Assembly (NCBI RefSeq): GCF_900114535.1
Contig: NZ_FOTK01000007.1
Coordinates: 62,001 to 126,000, forward strand
Source: Methylobacterium pseudosasicola
GTDB taxonomy: Bacteria; Pseudomonadota; Alphaproteobacteria; Rhizobiales; Beijerinckiaceae
Length of the DNA: 64,000 nucleotides
Direction: 5' to 3'
In this document: in pieces, positions 45,823-54,468 of the stretch
Layout of the letters: the number at the start of each line of letters is the position of its first letter
Position numbering within the stretch: position 1 is the stretch's first letter
Made by a program: the position numbers and the translations under genes
The notes under the pieces: generated by a model
Told to the model about the DNA's origin: nothing
The model's input: only the letters and a program-made list of their open reading frames with translations
The model's database searches: none

Positions 45823-46508
45823 GCCACGGCTTCGACGCGGCGACCGCGATCCCGGATGCCAAAGGCACAGAAGAGCCCCGGCTTCCCGGCCTGCTCGGTC
45901 TGTTCGACCGGACGATGCGCGGCATCAACCGCGTGATCCTCGGCATCGGCGGGCTCTGCCTCGTCGGCGCCTGCCTGGTGCTGAGCCACAGCGTCGTCGT
46001 CCGCTACCTGCTGAAGGAGCCGACCGAGTGGCAGGACGAGATGGCGGTCTTCCTGATCGTCGGGGCGACCTTCTTCTCGGCGGCGGGGGTGCAGGCCAAG
46101 CGCGGCCACGTGGCGATCGAGGCACTGACCGGCCTGCTGCCGCCCGCGGTGAACCGGGTGCGGCTGCTGCTCGTGGATTGCGTCAGCCTCGCCTTCTGCG
46201 CCTTCTTCGCCTGGAAGAGCTGGACCCTCGACCACGAGGCCTGGATCGACGGCCAGACCTCGCAATCGACCTGGGGGCCGCCGCTCTGGATCCCCTACAC
46301 ACTGATGGCCGCCGGCATGAGCCTGCTGTGCCTGCAATTCGTCCTGCAGATCGCCGAGGCGCTGCTCTACGGGCCCCGGGCGGCCGGCTGGGCGAAGCCG
46401 AAGATCGGCATCGGCGCCGACGTCAACACGGACATGCACGGCGCGGCCGGGGTCACGCCCCGGGGCCCCGATCCGATGGGCCGGACGGTCGACGCGAGGG
46501 TGAAGTGA
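45819..46508 (+). CDS. TRAP transporter small permease (DctQ type)
   Basis: The 229-residue protein has four predicted spans and the DctQ features VVVRYLLKEPTEWQDEMAVFLIVGATFFSAAGVQAKRGHVAIEAL, the conserved RY...W.DE...F..G block. The start is a GTG overlapping the dctP stop, and the stop overlaps the ATG of dctM (TGATG). Residues 1-35 are hydrophilic and the C-terminal tail of about 45 residues is unusually long. It couples the receptor to the large subunit in a sodium- or proton-driven uptake system. Confidence 0.88.
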   Translation: MSHGFDAATAIPDAKGTEEPRLPGLLGLFDRTMRGINRVILGIGGLCLVGACLVLSHSVVVRYLLKEPTEWQDEMAVFLIVGATFFSAAGVQAKRGHVAIEALTGLLPPAVNRVRLLLVDCVSLAFCAFFAWKSWTLDHEAWIDGQTSQSTWGPPLWIPYTLMAAGMSLLCLQFVLQIAEALLYGPRAAGWAKPKIGIGADVNTDMHGAAGVTPRGPDPMGRTVDARVK

Positions 46509-47860
46509 TGGGCACGGCGGCGATCGGCTTCCTCTACGCGGGGGCCACCCTCGGGGCGATGCTCTCGGGCATCCCCATCGCGTTCGCGCTCGGCGCCGTG
46601 GCCCTGGCCTTCATGGTCGTGTTCATGCCGGGCGCCTCCCTCGATACGGTGGCGCAGAACGTCTACGAGGAGATGGCCTCCATCACCCTGCTGTCGATCC
46701 CGCTCTTCATCCTGAAGGGCGCCGCGATCGGCCGCTCCCGGGCCGGCCAGGACCTCTACTCGGCCATGCATGCCTGGATGCACCGCATCCCCGGGGGGCT
46801 CGGCATCGCCAACGTCTTCGCCTGCGCGCTGTTCGCCGCCATGGCGGGCTCGAGCCCGGCCACCTGCTCGGCGATCGGCTCGGCCGGCATCCCGGAGATG
46901 CGCAAGCGCGGCTACTCGCCGGGCTTCGCCGCCGGGATCATCGCGGCCGGCGGCACGCTCGGCATCCTGCTGCCGCCCTCGATCACGATGATCCTGTACG
47001 CGGTCGCGTCCGAGCAATCCCTCGGGCGCCTGTTCCTGGCCGGCATCGGGCCCGGGCTGCTCCTGGTCGCGTTGTTCGCCGCCTGGTCGATGTATCGGTT
47101 CCGCTCGGAATTCACCGCCGCCAAGGCGGTGCTGGAGCGCGGCGGCCCGGCCTCGCCGATCCTGGCCGACGAGCAGTACAGCATGGCCCAGCGCTTCTCG
47201 ACGCTGCCGCGGGTGCTGCCCTTCGTGATCCTGCTCACCGGCGTGATGGTGGCGCTCTACGGCGGCTACGCGACCCCCTCGGAGACGGCCGGCCTCGGCG
47301 GCCTGCTGGCGCTCGGCCTGATCGCCGCGATCTACGGCGTGTGGCGGTTCCGGGACGTCAGCCCGATCCTGATCGCGACGCTGCGGGAATCGACCATGCT
47401 GATGCTGATCATCGGCATGTCGCTGCTCTACGCCTACGTGATGAGCTACCTGCATCTGTCGCAATCGGCCGCGGCCGCGATCGTGGCGATGCAGCTCTCG
47501 CCCTGGGTGCTGCTGGTGACGATCCTCGCCCTTGTGATCGTGCTCGGCTTCTTCCTGCCGCCGGTCTCGATCATCCTGATGACCGCGCCGATCATCCTGC
47601 CGCCGCTCAAGGCCGCCGGCTTCGATCTGGTGTGGTTCGGCGTGGTGATGACCATCACCATGGAGATGGGCCTGATCCACCCGCCGGTTGGCCTGAACAT
47701 CTTCGTCATCAAGAACATCGCCCCCGACATCCCGCTCTCGGACATCATCTGGGGCACCCTGCCCTTCGTGATGCTGATGGCGGTGGCGATCCTGATCCTC
47801 TGCCTCGTGCCGGGTATCACCCTCTGGCTGCCCGACCTGCTACTGGCGACGACGCGCTAG
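46508..47860 (+). CDS. TRAP transporter large permease (DctM type)
   Basis: The 450-residue protein has about twelve spans and the DctM signatures: SGIPIAFALGAVALAFMV, MAGSSPATCSAIGSAGIPEMRKRGYSPGFAAGIIAAGGTLGILLPPSITMILYA and MGLIHPPVGLNIFVIKNI. It is the main translocating subunit. It begins within the dctQ stop and closes the three-gene operon; a hairpin follows at 47881-47917. The TRAP substrate is not indicated by linked enzymes. Confidence 0.92.
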   Translation: MGTAAIGFLYAGATLGAMLSGIPIAFALGAVALAFMVVFMPGASLDTVAQNVYEEMASITLLSIPLFILKGAAIGRSRAGQDLYSAMHAWMHRIPGGLGIANVFACALFAAMAGSSPATCSAIGSAGIPEMRKRGYSPGFAAGIIAAGGTLGILLPPSITMILYAVASEQSLGRLFLAGIGPGLLLVALFAAWSMYRFRSEFTAAKAVLERGGPASPILADEQYSMAQRFSTLPRVLPFVILLTGVMVALYGGYATPSETAGLGGLLALGLIAAIYGVWRFRDVSPILIATLRESTMLMLIIGMSLLYAYVMSYLHLSQSAAAAIVAMQLSPWVLLVTILALVIVLGFFLPPVSIILMTAPIILPPLKAAGFDLVWFGVVMTITMEMGLIHPPVGLNIFVIKNIAPDIPLSDIIWGTLPFVMLMAVAILILCLVPGITLWLPDLLLATTR

Positions 47861-47880
47861 GAAACGCTTCACTGCGAACA

Positions 47881-47917
47881 GCGGCGCCGGTAACCTTGGC
47901 TGCGTGACCGGCGCCGC
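47881..47917 (+). terminator. Possible terminator after the TRAP operon
   Basis: GCGGCGCCGGT at 47881-47891 pairs perfectly with ACCGGCGCCGC at 47907-47917 around a 15-base loop, 20 bases after the dctM stop. There is no T-run, so Rho-independent termination is only possible, not sure. Confidence 0.45.
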
Positions 47918-47934
47918 CGCCCTATCTAGCGACC

Positions 47935-48198
47935 ATGACCGACCTCCAGACCATCCAGATGCTGCACGCGGCGAACGTGATCGCCGAGGACGAGATCGAC
48001 GCCAGCGTCGAGGCGTTCCTGAACGGCGCTGTCTCCGAGCCTTATCGATTCCGCAGCGGCCACCGGCTCAACCTGATCAAGGCGGTGCGCAGCCACCCCG
48101 GAGCCCAGGAATTCGTCGGCCGGGCCAATGTCGGCACCCTGTTGAAGCGGCCGTTCGTGCGGGCGGCGATTTTACAGGCGCGCCCGCTGAAGGGGTGA
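47935..48198 (+). CDS. Small conserved-looking hypothetical protein, 87 residues
   Basis: The frame encodes an 87-residue soluble protein (starting MTDLQTIQMLHAANVIAEDEID) with an even, globular composition and no signal or membrane segment. I do not recognise a domain. Its codon use, with GC at third positions, matches the neighbours, which supports a real gene; no strong ribosome-binding site is seen before the ATG. It stands alone between the TRAP operon and a repeat-bearing gap. Confidence 0.55.
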   Translation: MTDLQTIQMLHAANVIAEDEIDASVEAFLNGAVSEPYRFRSGHRLNLIKAVRSHPGAQEFVGRANVGTLLKRPFVRAAILQARPLKG

Positions 48199-48300
48199 GT
48201 GGGCTTTTCCCACGCACGAACTCATTTTTCGAGGTCGCTGCGCAGCATCTCAGGATGTGGCGAGAGTAGGGAATGTCGGTGGGTTCGACATCCCCAATCC

Positions 48301-48332
48301 CGTCATTGCGAGCGCAGCGAAGCAATCCAGGG
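48301..48332 (+). repeat. Half copy of a CGTCATTGCGAGCGCAGCGAAGCAATCCAGG dispersed repeat
   Basis: The 31-base sequence beginning CGTCATTGCGAGCGCAGCG is one arm of an intergenic palindromic repeat widely seen in Alphaproteobacteria. A second, full palindromic copy is at 54270-54360. Here only one arm is clear; the other appears degenerate or lost. Confidence 0.7.
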
Positions 48333-48380
48333 CCGCGCACGTCCTCCGAACGTGACGCCGCCCCAGCCTGCGATCCGACC

Positions 48381-48512
48381 TCAGCGCCCCTCGGATTTCC
48401 GCACCACCGCCCCGACGGTGTTCTTCTGGGACGGGGCCGCGGCGTTCGTCTTCGGCACGGGCTTCTTGGGCTTCTTCGTCTCGCGGTTGCCGCGCTGCTT
48501 CTCGATGCTCAT
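48381..48512 (-). CDS. Small Lys/Arg-rich protein, 43 residues
   Basis: This short frame encodes MSIEKQRGNRETKKPKKPVP at its start and ends AVVRKSEGR. A strong GGAGG lies about nine bases before the ATG, which, with the tidy high-GC third positions, supports a real gene. The protein is very basic and probably unstructured, like small nucleic-acid-associated or uncharacterised Rhizobiales proteins with a KKPKK repeat. No function can be assigned. It faces the YbaK-like gene, with a 270-base gap between. Confidence 0.65.
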   Translation of the reverse strand: MSIEKQRGNRETKKPKKPVPKTNAAAPSQKNTVGAVVRKSEGR

Positions 48513-48782
48513 GGGGCCGTTCCTCCGGACTGGGGTGGCGGCGCTCCGGCTCGACCTGAACGCGGCCGCCCGTCACAGGCGGGGATATGAGATCCGCAGT
48601 CACCGGAGCCTGTCGCCGCCGTCCGGTAATACAGCGAGCCTGCGCCCGAACGGCCGCGAAAGATAGTCTCGCGATTGGGGGCTCCACGCCGCGCGACTTT
48701 GGACGCCGGCGCAAGCTTTGCCATAATGCTGCGCCGCACCGGCGGCCATCATCGCCGGTGCCTTTGCTTCAGGGACCTGTGC

Positions 48783-49250
48783 ATGAGCCTCGAATCCGTC
48801 CGGGCGTTCTTCGCCGAGAACGCGCCCGACATCGCGGTGATCGAGCTGGCCACCAGCACCGCGACCGTGGCGGAGGCCGCCGCCGGCCATGGGGTCGCGC
48901 CGGCGCAGATCGCCAAGACGCTCTCGATCCGCGTCGGCGACCAGGTCGCCCTGGTGGTCACCCGGGGCGATGCCCGGCTCGACAACAAGAAGGCCAAGGC
49001 CGTGTTCGGCGGCAAGGTCCGGATGCTCGATCTTTCCGAAGTCGAGGCGGCCACCGGCCATCCGGTCGGCGGGGTCTGCCCGTTCGGGCTGGTCGCGCCG
49101 CTGCCGATCTATTGCGACGTGTCGCTTAAAGCCTTCGACGAAGTCGTCCCCGCCGCCGGCAGCACGCACAGCGCCGTGCGGATCGCTCCTGACCGGATGG
49201 CGGCGCTGACCGGGGCCACTTGGGTCGATGTCTGCCAGGAGCCGGGGTGA
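48783..49250 (+). CDS. YbaK/EbsC-family aminoacyl-tRNA deacylase
   Basis: The 155-residue protein is a single YbaK/ProX-type domain: LATSTATVAEAAAGHGVAPAQIAKTLSIRVGDQVALVVTRGDARLDNKKAKAVFGGKVRMLD, with the substrate-binding lysine in the IAKTL segment, and GHPVGGVCPFGL. These enzymes deacylate mischarged tRNA, for example Cys-tRNA(Pro), in trans. The ATG at 48783 starts just before the fold; a longer in-frame extension has no support. Which aminoacyl-tRNA it edits cannot be known. Confidence 0.87.
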   Translation: MSLESVRAFFAENAPDIAVIELATSTATVAEAAAGHGVAPAQIAKTLSIRVGDQVALVVTRGDARLDNKKAKAVFGGKVRMLDLSEVEAATGHPVGGVCPFGLVAPLPIYCDVSLKAFDEVVPAAGSTHSAVRIAPDRMAALTGATWVDVCQEPG

Positions 49251-49260
49251 GCCGCAGGGT

Positions 49261-50073
49261 CTACCGCCCGCTCCAGGCCGGCGTGCGCTTGCCCAGGAAC
49301 GCTTCCATGCCCTCGCGGAAATCCTGGCTCATGTAGCAGAGCAGGATGAGGTCATCGCCGGGATGGGGGGCGCCGTCGGCCGTGGGGTCTTCCTCGGCGA
49401 GGCGGCGCAGGCCCTCCTTGGTGGCCTGCATGGTCAGCGGCGCGTGGCCGGCCAGGAGTTCGGCCAGGACGTCGACCCGCTCGGTCAGGGCCGCGCGGTC
49501 GTCCACGACCTCGCCGACCAGGCCGATGGCCAGCGCCTCCTCGGCGCCCACGAGCCGGGCGGTGAAGATGATGTCCTTGACCCGGGCCGGGCCGATCAGT
49601 CCGGAGAGGCGCTTGAGATTGCCCTGGCTGAGGCAATTGCCCAGCGTCCGGGCGATGGGGAAGCCGAACCGGGCATCGCGCGTGGCGATGCGCAGGTCGC
49701 AGGCCGCCGCGATGGCCGCGCCGCCGCCCGTGCAGGCGCCCGCGATCGCCGCGATGGTCGGCACACGCAGCCGCTCCAGGGTGCCCAGCACCTTGTCCAT
49801 GAAGCGCTCGTAGCCCAGCGCGTCCTCGGCGGTTTCGAAGCCGCGGAACTGGGCGATGTCGGTGCCGGCCGCGAACGCCTTGTCGCCGGCGCCGGTGATG
49901 ATTAGCGCCTTTACGGCCGGGTTGGCGGCGATCTGTTCGTAGCAAGTGATCAGCCCCTGGTACATCGCGAAGGTGAGCGCGTTGCGGGCCTGCGGCCGGT
50001 TGAGGACGATCCGGGCGATGCCGGCCTCGTCGATCGTGAACAGCAGCTCGTCGGTGGCGGGCGTGGCACTCAT
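49261..50073 (-). CDS. Enoyl-CoA hydratase/isomerase (crotonase) superfamily protein lacking both usual catalytic Glu
   Basis: The 270-residue protein has the crotonase fold: ARIVLNRPQARNALTFAMYQ, the oxyanion-hole segment DKAFAAGTDIAQF and the helix GACTGGGAAIAAACDLRIAT. In hydratases, Glu lies in GGGCE and PE...G; here those positions read GGGAA and PIART. It is therefore unlikely to be a classical hydratase and may be a lyase, isomerase or hydrolase of the same fold. The ATG at 50073 begins the fold, 17 bases behind the CaiB/BaiF gene, so they are co-transcribed. A CoA ester made by that transferase is the likely substrate. Confidence 0.83.
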   Translation of the reverse strand: MSATPATDELLFTIDEAGIARIVLNRPQARNALTFAMYQGLITCYEQIAANPAVKALIITGAGDKAFAAGTDIAQFRGFETAEDALGYERFMDKVLGTLERLRVPTIAAIAGACTGGGAAIAAACDLRIATRDARFGFPIARTLGNCLSQGNLKRLSGLIGPARVKDIIFTARLVGAEEALAIGLVGEVVDDRAALTERVDVLAELLAGHAPLTMQATKEGLRRLAEEDPTADGAPHPGDDLILLCYMSQDFREGMEAFLGKRTPAWSGR

Positions 50074-50090
50074 CGCGCATCCTCTCGGGT

Positions 50091-51311
50091 TCAGGCCACG
50101 GTCTCGCGGACCACGCCCCGGTCGATCAGGCCGTCGATCTCGGAGGCGGTGTAGCCGGCTTCCGCCAGGATCGCCCGGGAATGCTCGCCGAGCAACGGCG
50201 CCGGGCCGTGGACCCGGCCGGGCGTGTCCGAAAACTTCACCGGGAGGCCGAGCGTCTTCATCCGCCCGACCCGGCTGTGCTCGACCTCGACCACCATCTC
50301 CCGGGCGAGCGCCTGCGGATCCTGGTGCATGGCGTTGACGTCGAGCACGGGGCCCGCCGGGACGCCGCCGGCTTCGAGACGGGCCAGCCAGACCTCCGAG
50401 GTCGCCCCCTTGAAGACGGGCGCCAGGGTGGCGGCGAGTTCGTGGCGGTTGGCCATGCGGTCGCGATTGAGGGCGAAGCGCGGATCCTCGGCCAGCGCCT
50501 CCGCGTCGATTGCCTTGAGCATCCGCAGCCAGTTGGTCTGGTTGGCCGCTCCGATGGTGATCCAGCCGTCCGCCGTCTCGAACGCCTCGTAGGGCGCGTT
50601 CAGCGGATGGGCCGAGCCCATCGGCCCCGGGGCGATGCCGGTGGCCATGGCGATGGCCGATTGCCAATAGGTGTGGGTGATCCCGGCCTCGAACAGCGAG
50701 GTGTCGACCGCCTGGCCCTGGCCGGTCTTGAGCCGGTGGGCATAGGCCGCGAGCACGCCCATGGCGGCCAGGATCCCGGCGGTGATGTCGGTCACGGGCG
50801 GCCCGCACTTCATCGGCGGGCGGCCCGGCCCCTCCCCGGTCACCGACATGAGCCCGCTCATGCCCTGCGCCACAAGATCGAACCCGGCCCGGTCGGCATA
50901 GGGGCCGGTCCGGCCGAAGCCCGAGAGCGAGCAGTAGACCAGCGCGGGAAATTCCTGCCGCAGGGTCTCGTAGCCGATGCCCAGCCGCTCCATGGTGCCG
51001 CCGCGGTAGTTCTCGATGAGCGCGTCGGCATTCGCCAGCAAGCGGCGCAGGACCGCGACGCCGTCCGGGTTCTTCAGGTCGAGGCTGAGTCCGCGCTTGC
51101 CGCGGTTCATCATCATGTAGGCGGCGCTCTCGCCTTCGAGCGCCGGCGGGACGGTGCGGCGGGTGTCGTCGCCGTCCATCTTCTCGACCTTGATCACCTC
51201 CGCACCCATGTCGGCGAGCATCAGCCCGCAGACCGGGCCGGCCATGATGTGGGCCAGCTCGATCACCCGCATGCCGGCGAGCGGCCCAGAACGTCCCGTC
51301 AGTTCCGCCAT
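50091..51311 (-). CDS. CaiB/BaiF-family CoA-transferase
   Basis: The 406-residue protein is a class III CoA-transferase: GMRVIELAHIMAGPVCGLMLADMGAEVIKVE at residues 13-43, NRGKRGLSLDLK, and GFGRTGPYADRAGFDLVAQGMSGLMS, in which Asp145 is the probable nucleophile that carries the acyl group. It moves CoA between carboxylic acids without ATP. It is the middle gene of a leftward operon: ACS-type carrier (eight bases upstream), CoA-transferase, crotonase. This points to uptake and activation of an unidentified carboxylate. Confidence 0.9.
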   Translation of the reverse strand: MAELTGRSGPLAGMRVIELAHIMAGPVCGLMLADMGAEVIKVEKMDGDDTRRTVPPALEGESAAYMMMNRGKRGLSLDLKNPDGVAVLRRLLANADALIENYRGGTMERLGIGYETLRQEFPALVYCSLSGFGRTGPYADRAGFDLVAQGMSGLMSVTGEGPGRPPMKCGPPVTDITAGILAAMGVLAAYAHRLKTGQGQAVDTSLFEAGITHTYWQSAIAMATGIAPGPMGSAHPLNAPYEAFETADGWITIGAANQTNWLRMLKAIDAEALAEDPRFALNRDRMANRHELAATLAPVFKGATSEVWLARLEAGGVPAGPVLDVNAMHQDPQALAREMVVEVEHSRVGRMKTLGLPVKFSDTPGRVHGPAPLLGEHSRAILAEAGYTASEIDGLIDRGVVRETVA

Positions 51312-51318
51312 CGTGGCG

Positions 51319-52611
51319 CTACTCCCCGGCCGGCACGCTCGCCACGGGGCCGACCGGCCCGGTGACGGGGTCCACGAATTCGCGCTCGGGATGCATCGTG
51401 AAGGCCAGGGCGGCGCCGAGCAGGCACAGGCCCACGGAGCCGACGAAGGGCAGCGTCCAGCTCCCGGTGAGGTCGACGGTCAGGCCGAACACGATCGGCG
51501 AAACGATCGCCGCCACCGCCGAGCCGGTATTCATCAGCCCGCTGGCGGTGCCGGCATATTTCGGCGCGATGTCCATCGGCACCGACCAGATCGGCCCGAT
51601 CACCAGCTCGGCAAAGAAAAAGCCGGACGAGAGCAGCAACGCCACCAGGGTCAGGTCGCGGGTCAGGAACACGCCCGCCAGGCTCGCCGCCGCGCCCAAA
51701 AACCCGACCACGATCACCGACAGGCGGGCCAGCTTCACGTTGCCGGTGCGATGGAGGATCGAGTCGCTCAGCATGCCGCCGACCGTATCGCCGACGACGC
51801 CGGCGAAGAAGACCCCCGAGGCGAACAGGGCCGAGTTCTTGAGATCGAGGCCGTAATTCTCCTTGAAGAAGCTCGGCAGCCAGCCGAGGAACAGCCACAG
51901 CGTCCAGCCGTAGCAGAAATACGTGATCGTCACCGGCAGCATGCGCCGCGTGAGCGCTCCCCACGGCACCGATTGCTTGGCCCCGACCTTCTTGGGCGGC
52001 GGCAGGGCCTCCAGCTCGGTCTGGGTGATAGTCGGGTGGTCGGACGGGTCGTCGCGGAAATACAGGTACCAGATCACCACCCAGACGAAGCTGACGCCGC
52101 CGAGGATCACGAAGCTGGTGCGCCAGCCGAAATGGTACATCAGGAAGGCCACGATCGGCGGCGCCACCGCGTTGCCGAGCCGGGCGAAGGCGTGGGTGAT
52201 GCCCTGGGCGAAGCCGCGCCGGCCGGGCGCCGTCCAGTTCTGCATCGCCCGGGTGGCGGTCGGGAAGGTCGCGCCCTCGCCGAAGCCGAGGAGCACCCGC
52301 GCCAGGAACAGGCTGATCAGGCCGCCGACGAGGCCCGTCAGGATCGTGGCCGAGGCCCAGATCATGCCGCAGACCAGCAGCGTGCGCCTTGCGCCGAACT
52401 TGTCGCCGACCGAGCCGCCGATCACCTGGAAGATCGCGTAAGGGTAGGCGAAGGCCGAGAGGATCAGACCGAAATCGGTCTTCGACATCCCGAACTCGCG
52501 GATGATCTCGGCGCCCGCGGTCGCGATGTTCACCCGGTCCAGATAGGTGATGAAATACATCACGCAGAGCAGGCCGAGCACGCCTTGGGTGGCGCTCACG
52601 CGCTTCAGCAT
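51319..52611 (-). CDS. MFS transporter (ACS family)
   Basis: The 430-residue protein has about twelve spans. It opens VLGLLCVMYFITYLDRVNIATAG, typical of ACS-family organic-anion symporters (tartrate, glucarate, galactonate, phthalate), and has the MFS loop GDKFGARRTLLVCG. It is the first gene of the operon with the CaiB/BaiF transferase and the crotonase, so its substrate is likely the acid those enzymes activate. Nothing in the sequence specifies it further. Confidence 0.88.
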   Translation of the reverse strand: MLKRVSATQGVLGLLCVMYFITYLDRVNIATAGAEIIREFGMSKTDFGLILSAFAYPYAIFQVIGGSVGDKFGARRTLLVCGMIWASATILTGLVGGLISLFLARVLLGFGEGATFPTATRAMQNWTAPGRRGFAQGITHAFARLGNAVAPPIVAFLMYHFGWRTSFVILGGVSFVWVVIWYLYFRDDPSDHPTITQTELEALPPPKKVGAKQSVPWGALTRRMLPVTITYFCYGWTLWLFLGWLPSFFKENYGLDLKNSALFASGVFFAGVVGDTVGGMLSDSILHRTGNVKLARLSVIVVGFLGAAASLAGVFLTRDLTLVALLLSSGFFFAELVIGPIWSVPMDIAPKYAGTASGLMNTGSAVAAIVSPIVFGLTVDLTGSWTLPFVGSVGLCLLGAALAFTMHPEREFVDPVTGPVGPVASVPAGE

Positions 52612-52771
52612 CGACCGTTCCTCCGCTCCGATGACGCCGCGTTACGCGGTCGCCCGGCGCCTCGTCCGGGGACGGGCGCTCTTTGGTATTCGTTATTCAA
52701 TCGCCTCTTGCGTCGGAAGGCAACCGTGCGTCGAAGGGATCGGTACGAATTCAATCCGCTGGTTGGAACGG

Positions 52772-52799
52772 GAAACGGGAGCCGCGAGGCTCCCGTTTC
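52772..52799 (-). terminator. Perfect GC-rich hairpin after narK-like gene
   Basis: GAAACGGGAGCC (52772-52783) and GGCTCCCGTTTC (52788-52799) form a 12-base perfect stem with a four-base loop. It lies 31 bases beyond the stop of the leftward carrier gene. The strand downstream is pyrimidine-rich but has only a short T content, so termination is likely but not classical. Confidence 0.6.
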
Positions 52800-52829
52800 G
52801 GTTTCTTCAGAGTATCGACGCGTCGAAGC

Positions 52830-54074
52830 TCAGACCGTCGCGGGCTGCAGCTGCCCAGTCTCTGCCTCGGCGCCGAGCGCCTTGCCGCGGGGACCGACCC
52901 AGCTGCCGACCCACTTGCGCTGCCATAGCATCAGGCAGCCGAGCACCGCGGCGGTGAACACCGCGTAGCCGACGAAGCCCAGGGAGAACGAGCCGGTATA
53001 CTGCTTCGAGAGGCCCATGACGTTGGGCAGGATCGCGCCGCCCAGCGCCCCGACCTCGCCGATCATCGAGCCGGCGACCGCGGTATTGCTGGGCCAGCGC
53101 AGGGGCACGAGCTGGAACAGCGCGCCGTTGCCGGCGCCGAGCGCCGCGAAGCAGAGCATGAACAGCAGCGTGGTCACCGCGAGCGAGGGCGTCGCCATCA
53201 GCGACAGGAAGGTGGCGATCGCCGCGAGCAGCACCACCGACAGGACCGCGATCCCGCCCATCCGGTCGGCGAAGTAGCCGCCGACGATGCGGATGCCCGA
53301 GCCCATGAAAGCCGCCAGCATGGTCAGCCGGCCGGCCTCCACCTTCGTCACCGAAAACTGCTCGTAGAAGAAGGTCGGCAGGAAGTTCGACAAGCCGACG
53401 AAGCCGCCGAAGGTGATCACGTAGATCAGCGAGAAGGCCCAGCCGTCCTTGGTGAACAGGCAGGAGATGTGCTCCTTGAACGACTGGTGGGCGTTGTCCG
53501 GCGGCTCCTTGGCGAGCACGATCATGACGGCGAGCGGGATCAGCATCACCACGCCCGCGAAGGCGTAGGTGGTCTGCCAGCCATAAGCCTGCGCCAGCGG
53601 CGGGGCGAACAGCACGGCGAGCACGGTTCCAGAATTGCCGGCGCCCGCAATGCCCATCGCCAGGCCCTTGTGCTCCGGCGGGAACCAGCCCGAGCCGAGG
53701 GACAGAGCCACGCCGAAGGATGCGCCGGCGATGCCGAGCAGCACGCCCATGGCGAGCACGTCGTTGTAGGACGAGACCACGAAGTATCCGTAGGCCATCG
53801 CCATCATGATCACGGTCATCTCCGTGATCGCCGCGTTCTTGCGGCCGATATACTGGGCCAGCACGCCGAGCGGGAAGCGCATCAGAGCCCCGGCCAGGAT
53901 CGGCAGCGAGATCATGAAGCCGGTCTGGGCCGGGGTGAGCTTGTAGGTCTCGGTGATGAACGGCCCCATGGCGCCGTTCAGGACCCAGATGGCGAAGCAG
54001 AAATCGAAGTAGAGGAATGCCGCGAACAGCGTCGGGGGGTGACCCGACTTCATCGCCGTCTTGAAGCTGGCCAT
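52830..54074 (-). CDS. NarK/NasA-family nitrate/nitrite transporter
   Basis: The 414-residue MFS protein has about twelve spans and the nitrate-porter features: FAAFLYFDFCFAIWVLNGAM in the first span, RFPLGVLAQYIGRKNAAI after helix 2, and the glycine-rich segments GIAGAGNSGTVLAVLFAPPLA and ALGAGNGALFQLVPLRWP. These resemble the nitrate signatures of NarK and NasA. It should move nitrate or nitrite across the inner membrane. The ATG at 54074 starts the hydrophobic part; the longer frame is not supported. No nitrate reductase gene lies next to it. Confidence 0.84.
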   Translation of the reverse strand: MASFKTAMKSGHPPTLFAAFLYFDFCFAIWVLNGAMGPFITETYKLTPAQTGFMISLPILAGALMRFPLGVLAQYIGRKNAAITEMTVIMMAMAYGYFVVSSYNDVLAMGVLLGIAGASFGVALSLGSGWFPPEHKGLAMGIAGAGNSGTVLAVLFAPPLAQAYGWQTTYAFAGVVMLIPLAVMIVLAKEPPDNAHQSFKEHISCLFTKDGWAFSLIYVITFGGFVGLSNFLPTFFYEQFSVTKVEAGRLTMLAAFMGSGIRIVGGYFADRMGGIAVLSVVLLAAIATFLSLMATPSLAVTTLLFMLCFAALGAGNGALFQLVPLRWPSNTAVAGSMIGEVGALGGAILPNVMGLSKQYTGSFSLGFVGYAVFTAAVLGCLMLWQRKWVGSWVGPRGKALGAEAETGQLQPATV

Positions 54075-54269
54075 AGCTGGTGCTCGTCTTGAGAGAGGCG
54101 AACCGTCACGCGGTCGCTCATGCCGGGGATCCGGACTCACACCGTCCGCTGTTTGGAGCGCCGTTGCTCCGCCGCCGCAGCAAGCGCGGCGCAGTGGGCA
54201 ATGCAGCATGCGTGCCAGCTTTTGGGGGGATCGGCGTGGTGACGAGCACGGCCTCCGATCGACGCACGC

Positions 54270-54360
54270 CGTCATGGCGAGCGCAGCAATGCTACCTCGG
54301 AAACGCTACGCTCCGAGATGGCGCGCTGCCCTGGGTTGCTTCGCTGCGCGCGCAATAACG
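54270..54360. repeat. Dispersed palindromic repeat (CGTCATxGCGAGCGCAGC family)
   Basis: The left arm CGTCATGGCGAGCGCAGCAA (54270-54289) is inverted at the right end (54330-54360), whose reverse complement reads CGTTATTGCGCGCGCAGCG. An inner CTCGG/CCGAG pair (54296-54317) makes a second stem. The same arm is found at 48301. It lies in the 394-base gap 54075-54468, which otherwise shows no gene. Confidence 0.75.
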
Positions 54361-54468
54361 ATGCGGGTGGCAGCGCTTATTCCGAGACTCGATCTTATCG
54401 GGAAGAAAGATTGCCCTTCATCCGGGCAGCACTGCTTGGGAATCGGGCGCGGCCTGAAAGCGCCCCGC

